NCBI RefSeq assembly: GCF_023159225.1
Contig: NC_063176.1
Span: 33,521,786-33,585,785 of the forward strand
Direction: 5' to 3'
Origin: Perognathus longimembris pacificus
Lineage: Eukaryota; Chordata; Mammalia; Rodentia; Heteromyidae
Length of the DNA stretch: 64,000 nucleotides
Position 1 is the first letter of the stretch, and each line of letters begins with the position of its first letter. The position numbers and the translations under genes were made by a program. Positions 1 to 11,435 of this stretch are shown piece by piece. Below the pieces are notes generated by a model. It saw only the letters and a program-made list of their open reading frames with translations. It had not been told where the DNA came from and ran no database searches.

Positions 1-1435
1 GCGGTCAATGGGTTGTTAGAATGGATAGTAACACGGTAGTCTCTTACCAGATGCTTATGAGTTTTTTGTGAACTATAAAAAAGTCAGTACCTAATATTTA
101 AAAGAGATGAAATAATGAGATGTTAAGAAAAATTGATTATATAAATAATTCCTAGATTATGTGAAATTTCAAAAAATGTAGATCATTTGGTAAGGTGTTT
201 ATTAATTGGGAGTAATTTTCGCCAAATATTCTGTATATTTTTCTATAGCAGCTTTCAGTTACAGGAAAATGCAATACCTGAATTTAAGCAAGGTTTTCAT
301 GATAAAGTGAGAAACAGAATTGAACATATTCTACGTATTTCCAAGAGAATGACCATATAGGGTAGGATTAAAGAAGTTAAGTCTAGGTTTGGATGAAATT
401 GAGACTGTGAATGTATTGTCTACTCTAAAAGTCACACTGTTCATAAATTATGGAGTAGAATATTTTTGCAATGGAATTAAAAATTGAAGATATGGTCATT
501 AGGTGATAGACATAGTTTAAAATGAGACCTTTTGGTATATTTATGGGGGTGGTGAGATTAAGGACATTCAGGTAGGTAATTGAGAAGAGAGTAGTAGTGG
601 TCGGGTGCAATTGATCAAGGTTTGTTAGTTTAAGGATAGGGAGTGAGGAGTTAAGGATTCCAGAAGTTGAGAAAGGAGCAGCCTCTTGAAGAACCATCTG
701 CTAAATTTTCTCATCTCTAAAATAATGGGTCTCAAATTTTAATAACCAGAAAAATGCCAACATGAGTAGATTACTATCTGTAGTGTGGTGATGTATTTTT
801 ATCAAGATGTGTAGAAATATAAGAATTTAAAATTTTCCCCAGTAATTTTGATCAGCAAACTATGGCTTACACAGAATTCAGAAGCTTACATCCTTGATGT
901 TTCCTTGCTACATGATTATTATGCAGACACAACTATGATTTCAGCTCTCATTAAATGACTTTTTCTAAAATGTATAAACCTGTGTTTCATTCTTAGTAGA
1001 GAATTTGGAACATTAAATAGATCATATTAGCGGTAATGATATTGTAGAAGTTGTGATTGTGAATCTGAGTATGAATTTCTTCATAGGAATGTGTGTCACA
1101 GTGGATCTAAGTCAAAAGAACATAATTTTTTTTCCACAAAGTATATGCCTTAGAGATTTATAAAAATCAAAACAATTTATGGTCATTATTTGATCAACCT
1201 AGCAGATTATCAGGCACTCCTGTTAATCTTTTCAATTCATTGGCTTGGAAACAGAGGCTTTAAGAAGGCAAGAACCTCTAGAAAAAACTTGTGTAAATGC
1301 CTAAATCCCAAGTGCATTTTATTAGAATGGATCATTCATAGCACATAAGGATGAGGGGTTATTTTTAACTCCAATTTTATGACATTTTTTTTCTAAACAA
1401 ATTAGTGTATCCAAATATTGTTTGCTCTTTTTTAT
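1..1435. other. intergenic or intronic, nothing recognised
   Basis: AT-rich sequence with no open frame of convincing composition, no SINE head or L1 tail and no splice-flanked exon that I can see. It may hold very old repeats that need a profile search. Confidence 0.5.
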
Positions 1436-1475
1436 TTGAATTTTTAAAAGTTGTTATTATAAAGGTGATGTACAG

Positions 1476-1670
1476 GAGGCTTGGAATGTGGCTCAGTGGT
1501 AGAGGCTTGCCTAGCATGCAAGAAGGTCTGGGTTCAATGCCTCAGACCACACAAACAGAAAAAGCCAGAAGTGGCTCTGTGGCTCAAGTAGTAGAGTGCT
1601 AGCCTTGAGCAAAAAAGAAGCTCAGGGACAGTGCCCAGTCTCTGAGTTCAAGCCCCCGGATTGGCCAAAA
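1476..1670 (+). mobile_element. ID-type dimeric SINE (IDL-Geo-like)
   Basis: The left half is a tRNA-like ID head (gaggcttggaatgtggctc, with a B-box-like GGTTCAATGCC). The right half carries GCCAGAAGTGGCTCTGTGGC and ends in GTTCAAGCCCCCGGATTGGCC. The tail runs into a long GAAA repeat. Flanks GATGTACAG at 1467-1475 and 1831-1839 form a short target-site duplication. It is diverged from the cleaner copies at 25.0 and 37.9 kb. The family name is from memory of geomyoid SINEs. Confidence 0.8.
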
Positions 1671-1680
1671 AAGAAAGAAA

Positions 1681-1748
<68 letters not shown>

Positions 1749-1764
1749 AGAAAGAAAGAAAGGA

Positions 1765-1827
<63 letters not shown>

Positions 1828-1828
1828 G
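1671..1828 (+). repeat. (GAAA)n microsatellite
   Basis: About 158 bp of GAAA units with one GAAGAAA interruption and one GGAAA unit. It grows directly out of the tail of the SINE at 1476-1670. Open frames in and around it in several registers are purely compositional. Confidence 0.95.
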
Positions 1829-2045
1829 ATGATGTACAGACAGGTTGCAGTTACATAGGTTAGGCAATGAGTACATTTCTTTTTAAACTGTGTTACCTCT
1901 TCCCTCATTTTCTCCCAGTTTTTTCCCTCTTGATCTCTCTCCTCCACCAGTTATATAGTTAATTTTGACTTAGTGGATAATGAATATCACTGCTGCATTT
2001 TCAACTTAGTGTTCTAGTAAATATCCTTTGTCCCACCATTTCTGT

Positions 2046-3957
2046 GTAGCCAAAGCACTTTAAATTCAGTCTAAAGAATGGTAGTAATGCTAATATGATG
2101 CCATGGTTATGTGTATGAGAAATACTCATGTAAATAGAAGAAAATATAAAAATACATGAGAGACTACATTACAATATAGAAATTGTAGTAAGTTTTGATA
2201 GGGTGAAAAAATACACCTAAATGTATACAGTATGCTAAGTTTCAGTGCATCTTTAATTCATTCTCTTTTCAGGATTATAATGGAAACAACACCATAGTAA
2301 CTCCTTGTATCAGAACTGAAATTCATAGTGAAATCCTTTTTAATTGAAGCCTGTTCAAAGATATGTTAATAACTTTACCTTGATTGATTTCCCTCCTCCA
2401 AATATGAAATTAAACAAAAGGAATCTCAAACATTTTCCTAGGAGACTTAACTTTCTTAATTTTTATTTGTTTATCACTTTGATGCTCACAAAAGCTTTGC
2501 AAAAATAATTGAATTTACCATTGAAAACAAAAGTTAATGCCACATTTTATTAATATTAAGCCTAGGTTCCTCATATTGTTCTCTTCAACAGGTCAAGCAC
2601 TATATCAAATATCTTTAATGATTATAACTGTCATGAATTCTCTTTAAAATAATTTTTATTCCCATGAAAAATATCAAGAACAAGGCATATTAGAACTCCA
2701 CAGTATTCTAAAAAAATAACAACTGTTGTTTATTCAACTAATAAGAATGCATGAGGAATAAAGGATCTAAATAACTATAATTTTGAATATGTAAATGACT
2801 ATGAAGAAAACTAAGCCAAATGGAGAATATGAGATATAACATGTCCCTCCTTATTAGCACCACCCAGTTCTCTTGATAATTTGGACTTCAGGAGTATGCA
2901 AACTCCAGCCTGTTAGAGTGTAGTCAATAATTTTTCTTTTACTAATCTTACAAAGCATACATCTCCAAAACAGGAAATTACTACACCCAAAGAAGTAAGT
3001 TTCCACTATTTCAAATAGATAAATTTAGAACAAGTAAAATTCTCATGGAAGTCTCAAATTAGAAACATCTCCATATACAAAACTGCGTTGTTAGTATGCA
3101 TACAAGGTGGTACAAAATATTACTTCTGCCAGGATGATGTGTTGTCATTACTAATTTGAATGTACTAGTTAAATCTTTACACTTCTCTGAACCCTACTTT
3201 TGTCTCTGTTTTCAGCTATCCCATCTCATGAAGCCAAAACAGAAAGCCACAGCCTTTTCTCTTCAACTCTACTTTCTTTATACAGACTCAAGTTTCCTCA
3301 GCACAGTATACACTGATACACTTCCTGAGTTCTTCAAATTCAATGATTTTTTAAGATTCTAATATTATATTTGTGCATGCTTTCTTTTCATAATCTAAAG
3401 TATAATATTAATTTTTATAAGGCCTAAATAGGCCTCTCTAAAAACAAATTATTAATAGATGTTTATTGGCAAATTTATGATCTGGCTCAAATTTATTTGT
3501 AAATCAACTGTCCTGGGGCATTTGAAGTCATTCATGAATGTGCTGAAGCAATAAAACTTTTAAGTTGCTAATGCTCATATTCCCATCTCTGCTTCATGTT
3601 TCAGTTTTGATATTGTATATACAATCTATTTGTGGTTTATTTAATGCCACATTTTCTTCTGTTGTTTGATATCTATTTCTGGCTTTATACCCAATGACAA
3701 TGCTTACAAAAGCTAGCAACATAAGACAGAGAAAATTTTCTCCTGGAGAATATACATGTTAGTTATGAGTTACAGTAATGAATTCTGTATAGGTCAGTGG
3801 ACAAAATGCAGGTATGAAACCACTGAAACTTAAGCCTGCAATTCTCTCCTCTTTGATAATTTTTTTATTCAAGGTGACTTTATAGGAAATACCTACCATA
3901 GTAACAGGAATTGACTGATTATTGGTTTATACACCTGTACTTAACAATGATACTTCT
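2046..3957. other. unrecognised AT-rich sequence
   Basis: No gene, SINE or L1 signature recognised. One 68-codon frame (3156-3362) has no motif and no splice context and is treated as chance. Confidence 0.5.
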
Positions 3958-4048
3958 ATCTTCTTCTTCTTCTTCTTCTTCTTCTTCTTCTTCTTCTTCT
4001 TCTTCTTCTTCTTCTTCTTCTTCTTCTTCTTCTTCTTCTTCTTCTTCT
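3958..4048 (+). repeat. (TTC)n microsatellite
   Basis: About 30 perfect TTC units. Read on the minus strand it is a GAA tail attached to the minus-strand SINE that follows, so it probably grew from that SINE's A-rich tail. Confidence 0.95.
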
Positions 4049-4224
4049 TTCTCTGGGGCTTTGACTCAGGGCCTGAGCACTGTCCCTGGCTTTTTTTTTT
4101 TTTTTTGGCTCAAGGCCACTCTGCCACTTCTGTCCTTTTCTATATGTGTGGTGATGAGGAATCGAACCCAGGGTTTCTTGTATATGAGGAAGCACTCTTG
4201 CCACTAGGCCATATTCCCAGCCCC
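4049..4224 (-). mobile_element. ID-type dimeric SINE (IDL-Geo-like), antisense
   Basis: It reads in reverse as the ID-headed dimer. TTGACTCAGGGCCTGAGCAC near the left and GCCACTAGGCCATATTCCCAG at the right are complements of the right-half end and the ID head. A T17 run at about 4091-4107 marks expansion of the internal A-rich linker. The flank ATCTTCT occurs on both sides, but a duplication is hard to separate from the TTC repeat. Confidence 0.85.
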
Positions 4225-6065
4225 ATCTTCTAGTTCTTCTGAGGTAACTACTTCTTATATTTCTGTCTTCTCTCAAATACTTTATTAATTTAATGTATTT
4301 GGTCTTTTATTAAAAGCTAGGATATGTTCTCATTGCTATAAATATCTTTATTTCAATTATTATCCATTTATAATTTTTCATGTAATGGAAAATTGGCCTA
4401 GTCTTATGTTGTCCACTGTTTGTAGGAAGAAATTCCACTGGTAGCTAATTTTTTCTTCTGACTTTAAATAGGATCCTAGACATCCATAAGGAAAGCAGTA
4501 ATAAGCCATGTCTACAATCAAGTTTCAGCTATCTAGCAATATGCTTAATGTAATGAAGTTGTAATGGATAGGTCTTAATGGAAACTAGATACCTGGACAA
4601 TAAAGTCTACAAAAAATTCCTATGAACAAATAAAAAATGTGTCTGATCCCTAATATCTTTTTCTTATAAGTCATCAAGGGATTCAAATATAATATGTGTT
4701 TAGATGATTTGGGAGATATACAAGCATATAGATAGGTAGGTAGACAGACAGACATGATAGACAGATCTTAAGCAACCCCCAACTCAACCTTATGAGAAGA
4801 ACATCTCTATATACCCACAAAGGAGAAGTGTGTGAAGAAAATTGGAACAGTGAATTCTGTGGTCTATGAAATGTTTTGGGTAAGACCCTTTTAGTTGAAT
4901 GTAATGCAACAGTAAGAACAATGTTACAAGGTACATCTACAAGACAGGCATCTAATTTAAAACAACTCAGATCATTATAGAGACTCTGATCTGGTTCAGC
5001 CACCATTGTTGCAGTCAGTCTAATGTGGTCCTATGTATTGTCATGAAGTCACACTTGATAACTCACCAAAGCCTTTCACTTCCCACTGCAGACTTTCCTT
5101 TGTTATTAAAGGAAATCCAGAACCTAAGTGGTTAATGTGATGGAAGGAAGAGAAAAATATCTCCGTGTAGAACTGGGCTCAACTCTGAAAGAAGCATGGA
5201 CAAGTGGCAATTTAGAACCAAGGATTAGACAGAAAATGATCAAGTAGAAACATTAAGGGTAAAGGAGATTTCTGGCTAATCCAATGCAACATAATTCTTG
5301 CTAAGACAGGCCAGGATGATCATATGTCACCCCGAAGATCCAGTGAAGGAGAAACTGATAAGAAAGATAGCAGAGGGCATCAGATATTGGTGATGGAAGA
5401 TCCTCCCTGAACATGATTCTTGTTTTTCTTTAACAGGATTCTGGCTCCTGAAAAATAATGTCTCAGGGTAAGGACTAGTTGAAAAAGGCCTAAAGGAGAC
5501 TTACTGAAATGTAGTTAAAGACTGTTTCTGCCTGTGTGAAATCACAGGATTCTGAAACTTTGCTTAATACCTATGCATTTTAATTCAGAACTATAGGGAG
5601 AATGGCTATCCTTAACATATAGCCATATTGGGTGCTTCTACATGTGCTTACTATCCATTTATCCACATTTTCCATCACTGTGGAGCATTCTGTGGTATCT
5701 TTTCAGTAGATTCCAACTGATTAGATATCAGTTAGCAGTAATGGCTGACAGTTGCCTCACAGCGTTTTCTGGCCAATCTCTTCATTCCTTTCACATGCCG
5801 GATGATAGTCCTAGTGAGGTTGTAGCAAAAGAAGGAAGCATTTGCATCTGAGTTGGCTTTGTCACAGGTTGGCATGCTTGAAACATTTTTATTGTTATTT
5901 TAAACTATTCAATTTGGAAATATCTGCTGATGTGCAAGTTTTAGAATTCAATAGGGGGATAAAATATTAGCAACATAACAAGATTTTATTCCAATTCATG
6001 CTTGTATTTTGCAATTCCTTGTTTTATTCTAAAATTCTACATGAAGAAAACACTATTAGAGGATG
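4225..6065. other. unrecognised sequence with short GATA/GACA-type repeat
   Basis: A degenerate ATAGGTAGGTAGACAGACAG run lies near 4730-4755. The rest contains no repeat family I can name. Frames at 4683-5006 and 5642-5851 lack motifs. Confidence 0.45.
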
Positions 6066-6254
6066 CACTAGGCATCAATGGCTCACACCTGTAAGCCTAG
6101 CTACTCAGGAGCCTAAGATCTGAGATTCTATGTTCGAAGCCAGCCTGGGGAAGGAAACTCCATGAGACTGTTTTCTCCAATAAACTACTCAGGAAAAACA
6201 GAAGTGGCTCTGTGGCTCAAGCTCAGGGACAATGCCCAGGACCAGAAAAAAAAA
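6066..6254 (+). mobile_element. B1-plus-ID dimeric SINE (B1-dID-like), internally deleted
   Basis: The left half shows the 7SL/B1-like box GGCTCACACCTGTAAGCC and GCTACTCAGGAGCC. The right half shows CAGAAGTGGCTCTGTGGC and CTCAAGCTCAGGGACAATGCC. The segment between these (normally the GGTAGAGCGCTAGCC part) is missing. It ends in an A tail. Confidence 0.8.
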
Positions 6255-7853
6255 TTAGAAGAAACCAAAATAACGGTATTTCCATAGTTCTTCAATTTCA
6301 GAGATGTGAGGAAAAATCAATACTTTTCACAATAAGCCTTACTATGATTTTGTAATTTAATTGACCTGAATCAGACTTAATTGATTTATATTTCTAACAT
6401 CTAATAAGCTCTTTTGTAATATTAAGTAATGTTGGATCTATTTGTGAGATTTTGGGATCAGATGACATCAGGCATATATATATATTCAAATTTAATTCAA
6501 ATATATATGTATATATATATAATATGTTCATATATATTTGTAGGTGGCTGTGTTTGGTGAAGCAATTCCTTAAAAAACAACTATTCAATGAAAGAATGAG
6601 TCTCCCTGAGAGTTCATGAATTTTTCCTCTCAAGAGGTGTTGAAAATATATCCTAAGTTTATGTTTTCAAATTTCTTGGATATTGGGCTCACCAACTGTT
6701 TAATCCTTTCCTATTTTTGTATATTTTGATGTGTGTCTATTCACTCAAATTTAAATGAAGTTACAGACTTGAAGGGAGAAAAATGAAGAATGGGGGGATT
6801 ATCAGGAAAAGGAGCTAGATCTAAAGCTACTTTTTTATGGACTAATGTCAAAGCAAGCTCTCTCCTATGTTTTGGAAATTTTGAGTGATTTGAACTGTGC
6901 TGTAAGGTGAATGAAGCACTTAGAAATTTAGAAAAGACAGCTATGTCAATCAGATGCTCTACTCAGCAGAGAAGCCTATTTTTGGTCTCACGATTTGCTA
7001 AATTGCTAAACATATGTAACATTAAAGAGTTCTGAGGATTTACTCTCTGTGACCAGTAATGAAAACATTTTTGGTTTTTCCTTGAAAAAGACCTCAAGGG
7101 GGTGAGAAGAGTATCGCAGTTTAAAATTTCTTTTCTTCATTTACACTGAGCCACATCTGCCTAGAGATTTATAAGCTTTCTATGGACTTCAGAAACAAAT
7201 CGATGATAAAAGCAGTTTTATGTTGGACTACTACACAGATAGCTTAATGAAAGGAGATGGAAATCTCTTCTACTGTAAATACATTTTACTTTCCTATTGA
7301 ACTCTGCATTATTTATAATCTAGTGATTATAGGAAACTTTAAATTAGAATTCAAATATTTTCTAGAAGGTACTTATCCAGTGAAAACAGTCATTTTCATA
7401 AACATGGATAATTTGGGTGAGATAACATTCTTCACAGAGTAAAACATATATAACAATGATAAAAGTGAAAAATCATGAAGCACTGACTAAACTAATACAA
7501 TAGAATAGAGAGTAACAATAGAAAAGCACATGAATTTAATGAGCATTATATGACAGGTGGATCTTCAGGAAGAATGAAGACCGAAAAACAGGGCAAATAT
7601 TTTTATGGACAGTAAAGAGGTGTAGTTGGAAAAAAAAAATATATATATATATAAAAGTCCAATCAAATAGAAATAACCTAGAGAGAATTTATAGAAGCTT
7701 ACTTGCTGAGGTTCTTCTTGCTGCCTCTGTGTGACTTCTCTTTTCTTTGGATATTAGAAGAAACTAGATTTAAGTCTATTATAGCATACTGAAGAGAAAG
7801 GTCAGAGCTTTCTATTGGTCTGCTACAGAGTATAAAGCTTTGAAAATGTTTCT
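6255..7853. other. unrecognised sequence with AT-rich simple repeats
   Basis: Imperfect TATA repeats lie at about 6474-6540 and an A9-(AT)n run at about 7629-7655. No gene or named element recognised. Confidence 0.5.
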
Positions 7854-8310
7854 GGGAGCTGCTAGCTTACACCTAATCCTAGCTACTCAAGAGGTTTAGA
7901 TCTTAAGATGGCATTTCAAAGCTAGCCTTGTCAGGAAAATCTATGAGACTCTTGTTTTTTCAATTAATTGTCAAAGAGATTCTTACATAAGTCAGTGAGT
8001 ATATTTCTTAACAAACTTCTTGCTTCCTCCCTCATTTTTTTCCCACTTTCCCCCAGCACCGCCTCATTTTCCTCCCTTCCCGGTTGTACAGTTGTTTTGC
8101 AGCACATTGTCTTGTAAGTAAGTATTGCAGTTGTATTGGATCACCTTTTACCCTGTGTCCATGTCTCTCCATGTTGAGAGACTCTTATCTCTAATTAACC
8201 ACTAGAAAATGGGAAATTAAGCTGTGGTTCAAATGGTAGCTAACCTTGAGTGAAAAAGCTCAGGGACAGCACACAGGCCCTGAGTTCAAGCCCCAAGAAT
8301 AACAAAAAAA
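7854..8310 (+). mobile_element. B1-plus-ID dimeric SINE split by an L1 tail
   Basis: The left part (7854-7953) carries CACCTAATCCTAGCTACTC and ends at ATGAGACTCTT. The right part resumes at 8178 with GAGACTCTTATCTCTAATTA and continues through the ID-like half to GTTCAAGCCCCAAGAATAAC and an A tail. The gap is an antisense L1 3' end, so the SINE is the older insertion. Confidence 0.8.
7954..8177 (-). mobile_element. L1 3'-end insertion, antisense, nested in SINE
   Basis: It begins with a T run and ATTGTCAAAGAGATTCTTAC, the reverse of an L1 3' terminus. The pyrimidine-rich complement of the G-rich 3'UTR tract follows. GAGACTCTT occurs on both sides (7945-7953 and 8178-8186), a 9-bp target duplication within the host SINE. 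Confidence 0.75.
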
Positions 8311-8818
8311 AAAAAATGAAAAAGTTAAAAGTGAAGATCCTGCTTCTATTTTTCCTTCAGATTTTAAGAACCCATATTTTGAGAAAATGTAGGCTGATCC
8401 CATTTTTGATTCGTATGAACTTTCTCTAGGTACTTTCATAGTCTATGGATGATGTTTGTGGGTTGTCCCATAAGTCACTGAACCAGTTTTTCAACCTCAG
8501 GAATGTCAGACTAGTTACACAGTGAACAATTGGTTCTTCATTTCTGAAAACTCTGATGTTACATAAAACATCAAATGAATGAATGTGCTTTTCCCAAGCA
8601 AATTTGTGTTTCTTTACAAAGAAATGGTAAATGGATCAAATTATGGGCAATAACTGTGGGGATTTTGTACAGAACCAGTTTATTTTATGAGACAAGTGTA
8701 CTAATTCAGTTATACTTGGATAGGATTAAGAAGTTCTGCTATGCAGTTGTACAGTACCATATAATTGCAATATAATATGTATTTAAAAAACTAGAAGATC
8801 TTGAACAATTAGAGCATT
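8311..8818. other. unrecognised sequence
   Basis: Nothing recognised. GTTGTCCCATAAGTCACTGA near 8461-8481 faintly recalls a mariner terminus, but no matching inverted end was found. Confidence 0.45.
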
Positions 8819-8833
8819 AAAATGATAAATATT
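8819..8833 (+). repeat. target-site duplication, left copy
   Basis: AAAATGATAAATATT is repeated exactly at 10494-10508 and brackets the inverted L1. Its last bases may overlap the element edge. Confidence 0.85.
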
Positions 8834-10493
8834 CTTACTGGGGTGAGGTGGCATCTCAATGTTCTTTTGATTTGCATTACTTTTATGGCCAGTGATGTAG
8901 AGCACTTTTCCATGTGTCTCTTGGCCATTCTCATTTCCTCTTCAGAGAAACCTCTTTTTAAGTCTTTAGCCCACTTGTTGAGGGGGCTGTTGGTTCTTTG
9001 AGGTTGTTTTGGAAGAATTTAATTTTTTCAGTTCTGCATGTATTTTAGATATGAGGCCTTTGTCCATTGTATGGCCGGTAAAGATCTCTCAATCTGTGGG
9101 ATTTCTGTTTATCTTGCAAGTTATGTCATTTGCCATGAGGAAACTCTGCAGTTTGATGCAGTCCCATTTTTCCAATGTTTCTTTGATTTGTTGCATTTCT
9201 GAGCCTTTGTGAAGAAAGTTTCGTCCTCTGCCAAGGAGCCCAAGTGTTTCTCCTACTCCTCCTTGTAGTGTTTTCAGGTATCTGTTTTTATTTTGAGGTA
9301 TTTGATCCATTTGAAATTGATTTTGGGTGATATATAAGGATCTAGTTTTAATTTGTTGCAGATGTTGAACCAGTTTTGCCAGCACCACTTGTTAAAGAGG
9401 CTATCTTTCTTCCATCCTATTTTTTTTAGCTCCTTTATGAAAGATTAAGTAGGTGTAGTTCTGCGGGTTCATTTCTGGGTCTTCAGTTCTGTTCTGTCTT
9501 CAGGCCTGTAAGAATGTCCATTATCACGAAAACTAACAATAAAAAAATGCTGGAGGGGATGTGGCCAAAAGGGAACCCTACTTCCTTGTTGGTGGGAATG
9601 TAAACTTGTTCAACCACTCTGGAAAGCGGTATGGAGATTCCTCACAAGGCTAAACCTAGAGCTCCCCTACGACCCAGCAGCCCCACTCTTGGGCATCTAC
9701 CCAAAAGATTACAAACAAGAACACACTAAAGCCGCCAGCACAATAATGTTCATCTCAGCACAATTTGTCATAGCTAAAATATGGAACCAACCCAGATGCC
9801 CCTCAGTAGACGAAAATGTGGTACATATACACAATGGAATTTTATGCCTCTGTCAGAAAGAATGACATTGCCCCATTTGTAAGGAAATGGAAGGACTTGG
9901 AAAAAATTATACTAAGTGAAGTGAGCCAGACCCAAAGAAACATGGACTCTATGGTCTCCCTCATAGGGAATAATTAGCACAGGTTTAGGCTAGTAAAAGC
10001 AGAGGATCATAAGAGCCCAATAGCTATGCCCTTATGAACATATAAGATGATGTTAAGTGAAATGAACTACATGTTACGGAAATGAGTGTTATATCACTGT
10101 TGCAATTACTTTCAATGTACCATGTAGGTTTGTTGTTGTTGTTGATCCTCTTGTATCCCCTCCCTGTGGTTGTCCCCATGCTATCACTATATCTCATCTG
10201 AGTACCTTGGATACTGTGTATGCTGGTATTAGAACTAGGGAAGGGAAGGGGAATATCAAAATGTAGAGATAAAGTATAAAAGGACAAATGACTCTGAAAG
10301 CAATACAAAACCATTTGATGTAAACCAACTGAACAGCTGGGGGGGGGAGAGGGGAAATGGGGAGGGGGGGAAGGGGGTGGAAATTAGGGAGGAGATAACA
10401 AATTGGACAAGAAATGTACCCACTGCCTTACTTATGGAACTGTAACCCCACTGTACATAACTTTGACAATAAATACATAATAAAAAAGGAAAA
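8834..10493 (+). mobile_element. 5'-inverted (twin-primed) truncated L1
   Basis: 8834-9509 is the L1 ORF2 C-terminal region in antisense orientation (CTTACTGGGGTGAGGTGGCA through GGTCTTCAGTTCTGTTCTG). At about 9509 the sequence flips to sense (TAAGAATGTCCATTATCACG), then continues through the cysteine-rich end of ORF2, a 3'UTR with a G-rich tract (10338-10380) and an AATAAA-containing A-rich end. The two arms meet in L1 coordinates at nearly the same base (both touch AGTAAGAAT). This is the pattern expected of twin priming during target-primed reverse transcription. The exact 15-bp flanking duplication shows one insertion event. The ORF2 remnant is interrupted and non-functional. Confidence 0.92.
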
Positions 10494-10508
10494 AAAATGA
10501 TAAATATT
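10494..10508 (+). repeat. target-site duplication, right copy
   Basis: Exact match to 8819-8833, directly after the L1 A-rich tail. Confidence 0.85.
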
Positions 10509-11435
10509 TGAGGATCCAGAATAGTCTAAATGTATTATACAGTGTGCAATGTACAAATATATTGGAAAGCCATATGACAACCCATAAATATGTAAACACT
10601 TAGATTCTAGGGTTTGATAAAAACATACTTTGGAGAAATATTTTTAAATGAAACAAAATTTAAAGGAAATTGGTACCATCTAAAGATTATTACAAATATT
10701 ATTATGTGCGTTTATAAATAGATAAATTTCTAAATACTTTTGTTAATATCAAGTTATGTGGGAAGTGCAAAATGCAAAAGAATATTAAAAATGTCCTAGT
10801 TTATATTGAGCCTTATAATTTTTATTTCATTTAATCATCAAAATAATCAAGCTGTGGTGGAATATCTTTGCTATCTAACATTGAAAGGGGAATAAGATGC
10901 CGCCGATTTCTTATTGATCTACAAAATCCATTAGTAAAATCAAATTGTGACATGTTTGTATATATCAAAAAGCATGTAAAAAAGCCAGAATACCACTCAT
11001 GGGAAATTTCAATTACCTTAATATTGACTGAGGAACAGCTATGCAGAAAATGTAGCACTGTGTTTCTGCACAGCAAGTTCTGTTCATAATTTAATTTGAT
11101 GAACAACTATTCTGGCAGCATAAAAAGAAACTGGTTATTAGGTATTCTCAAATTCATGGCTATTCAAATGTTAATTCTCACCTTCTATAATGAAGGTTTC
11201 AGGAATCCAATATGTTCAGGTATATGCCTAGGTTTTTTGCATGTCTTAAAGCTGTGACACTGAACAAAATGCATTGTACTCATAAATTGCCTTTCAAGAT
11301 GGAATGTTTTTTGTACAACTACTGTAAGATAATTTTCCCATAGATGCTAAAAAAGCTGTCTTTGTTACAACAGTCTTTGAAATTATTACAATCAATAGGA
11401 AGAGTTACTATGATTGCAAACAAGGAACTCTCTTC
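10509..11435. other. unrecognised sequence with overlapping opposite-strand frames
   Basis: Open frames of 91 codons (minus, 10831-11106) and 73 codons (plus, 10868-11089) overlap. Neither shows a known domain, and I could not identify the segment. Confidence 0.4.

Larger units (their letters stand above)
1436..2045 (-). mobile_element. L1 3'-end fragment, antisense, split by a SINE
   Basis: The motif TTATTATAAAGGTGATGTACAG at the left (to 1475) and the continuation after 1829 (GTTGCAGTTACATAGGTTAGG, then a pyrimidine-rich stretch) match the reversed L1 3'UTR end seen in the full-length copy near 39.8 kb. The two pieces were one fragment before the SINE at 1476-1828 landed in it. The right limit is approximate because similarity fades after about 2040. 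Confidence 0.6.

Noticed and set aside
1596..1947. Lysine/arginine/glutamate-rich and phenylalanine/leucine/serine-rich frames
   Set aside because: Produced by the GAAA array; no flanking gene structure.
3911..4276. Poly-serine, poly-phenylalanine and poly-arginine frames of 98-106 codons
   Set aside because: All arise from the TTC microsatellite read in different registers.
8455..8485. GTTGTCCCATAAGTCACTGA resembling a mariner terminus
   Set aside because: No complementary terminus or TA-flanked unit found nearby.
10831..11106. Overlapping 91- and 73-codon frames on opposite strands
   Set aside because: No domain, no splice sites and no support beyond being open; expected by chance in this amount of sequence.
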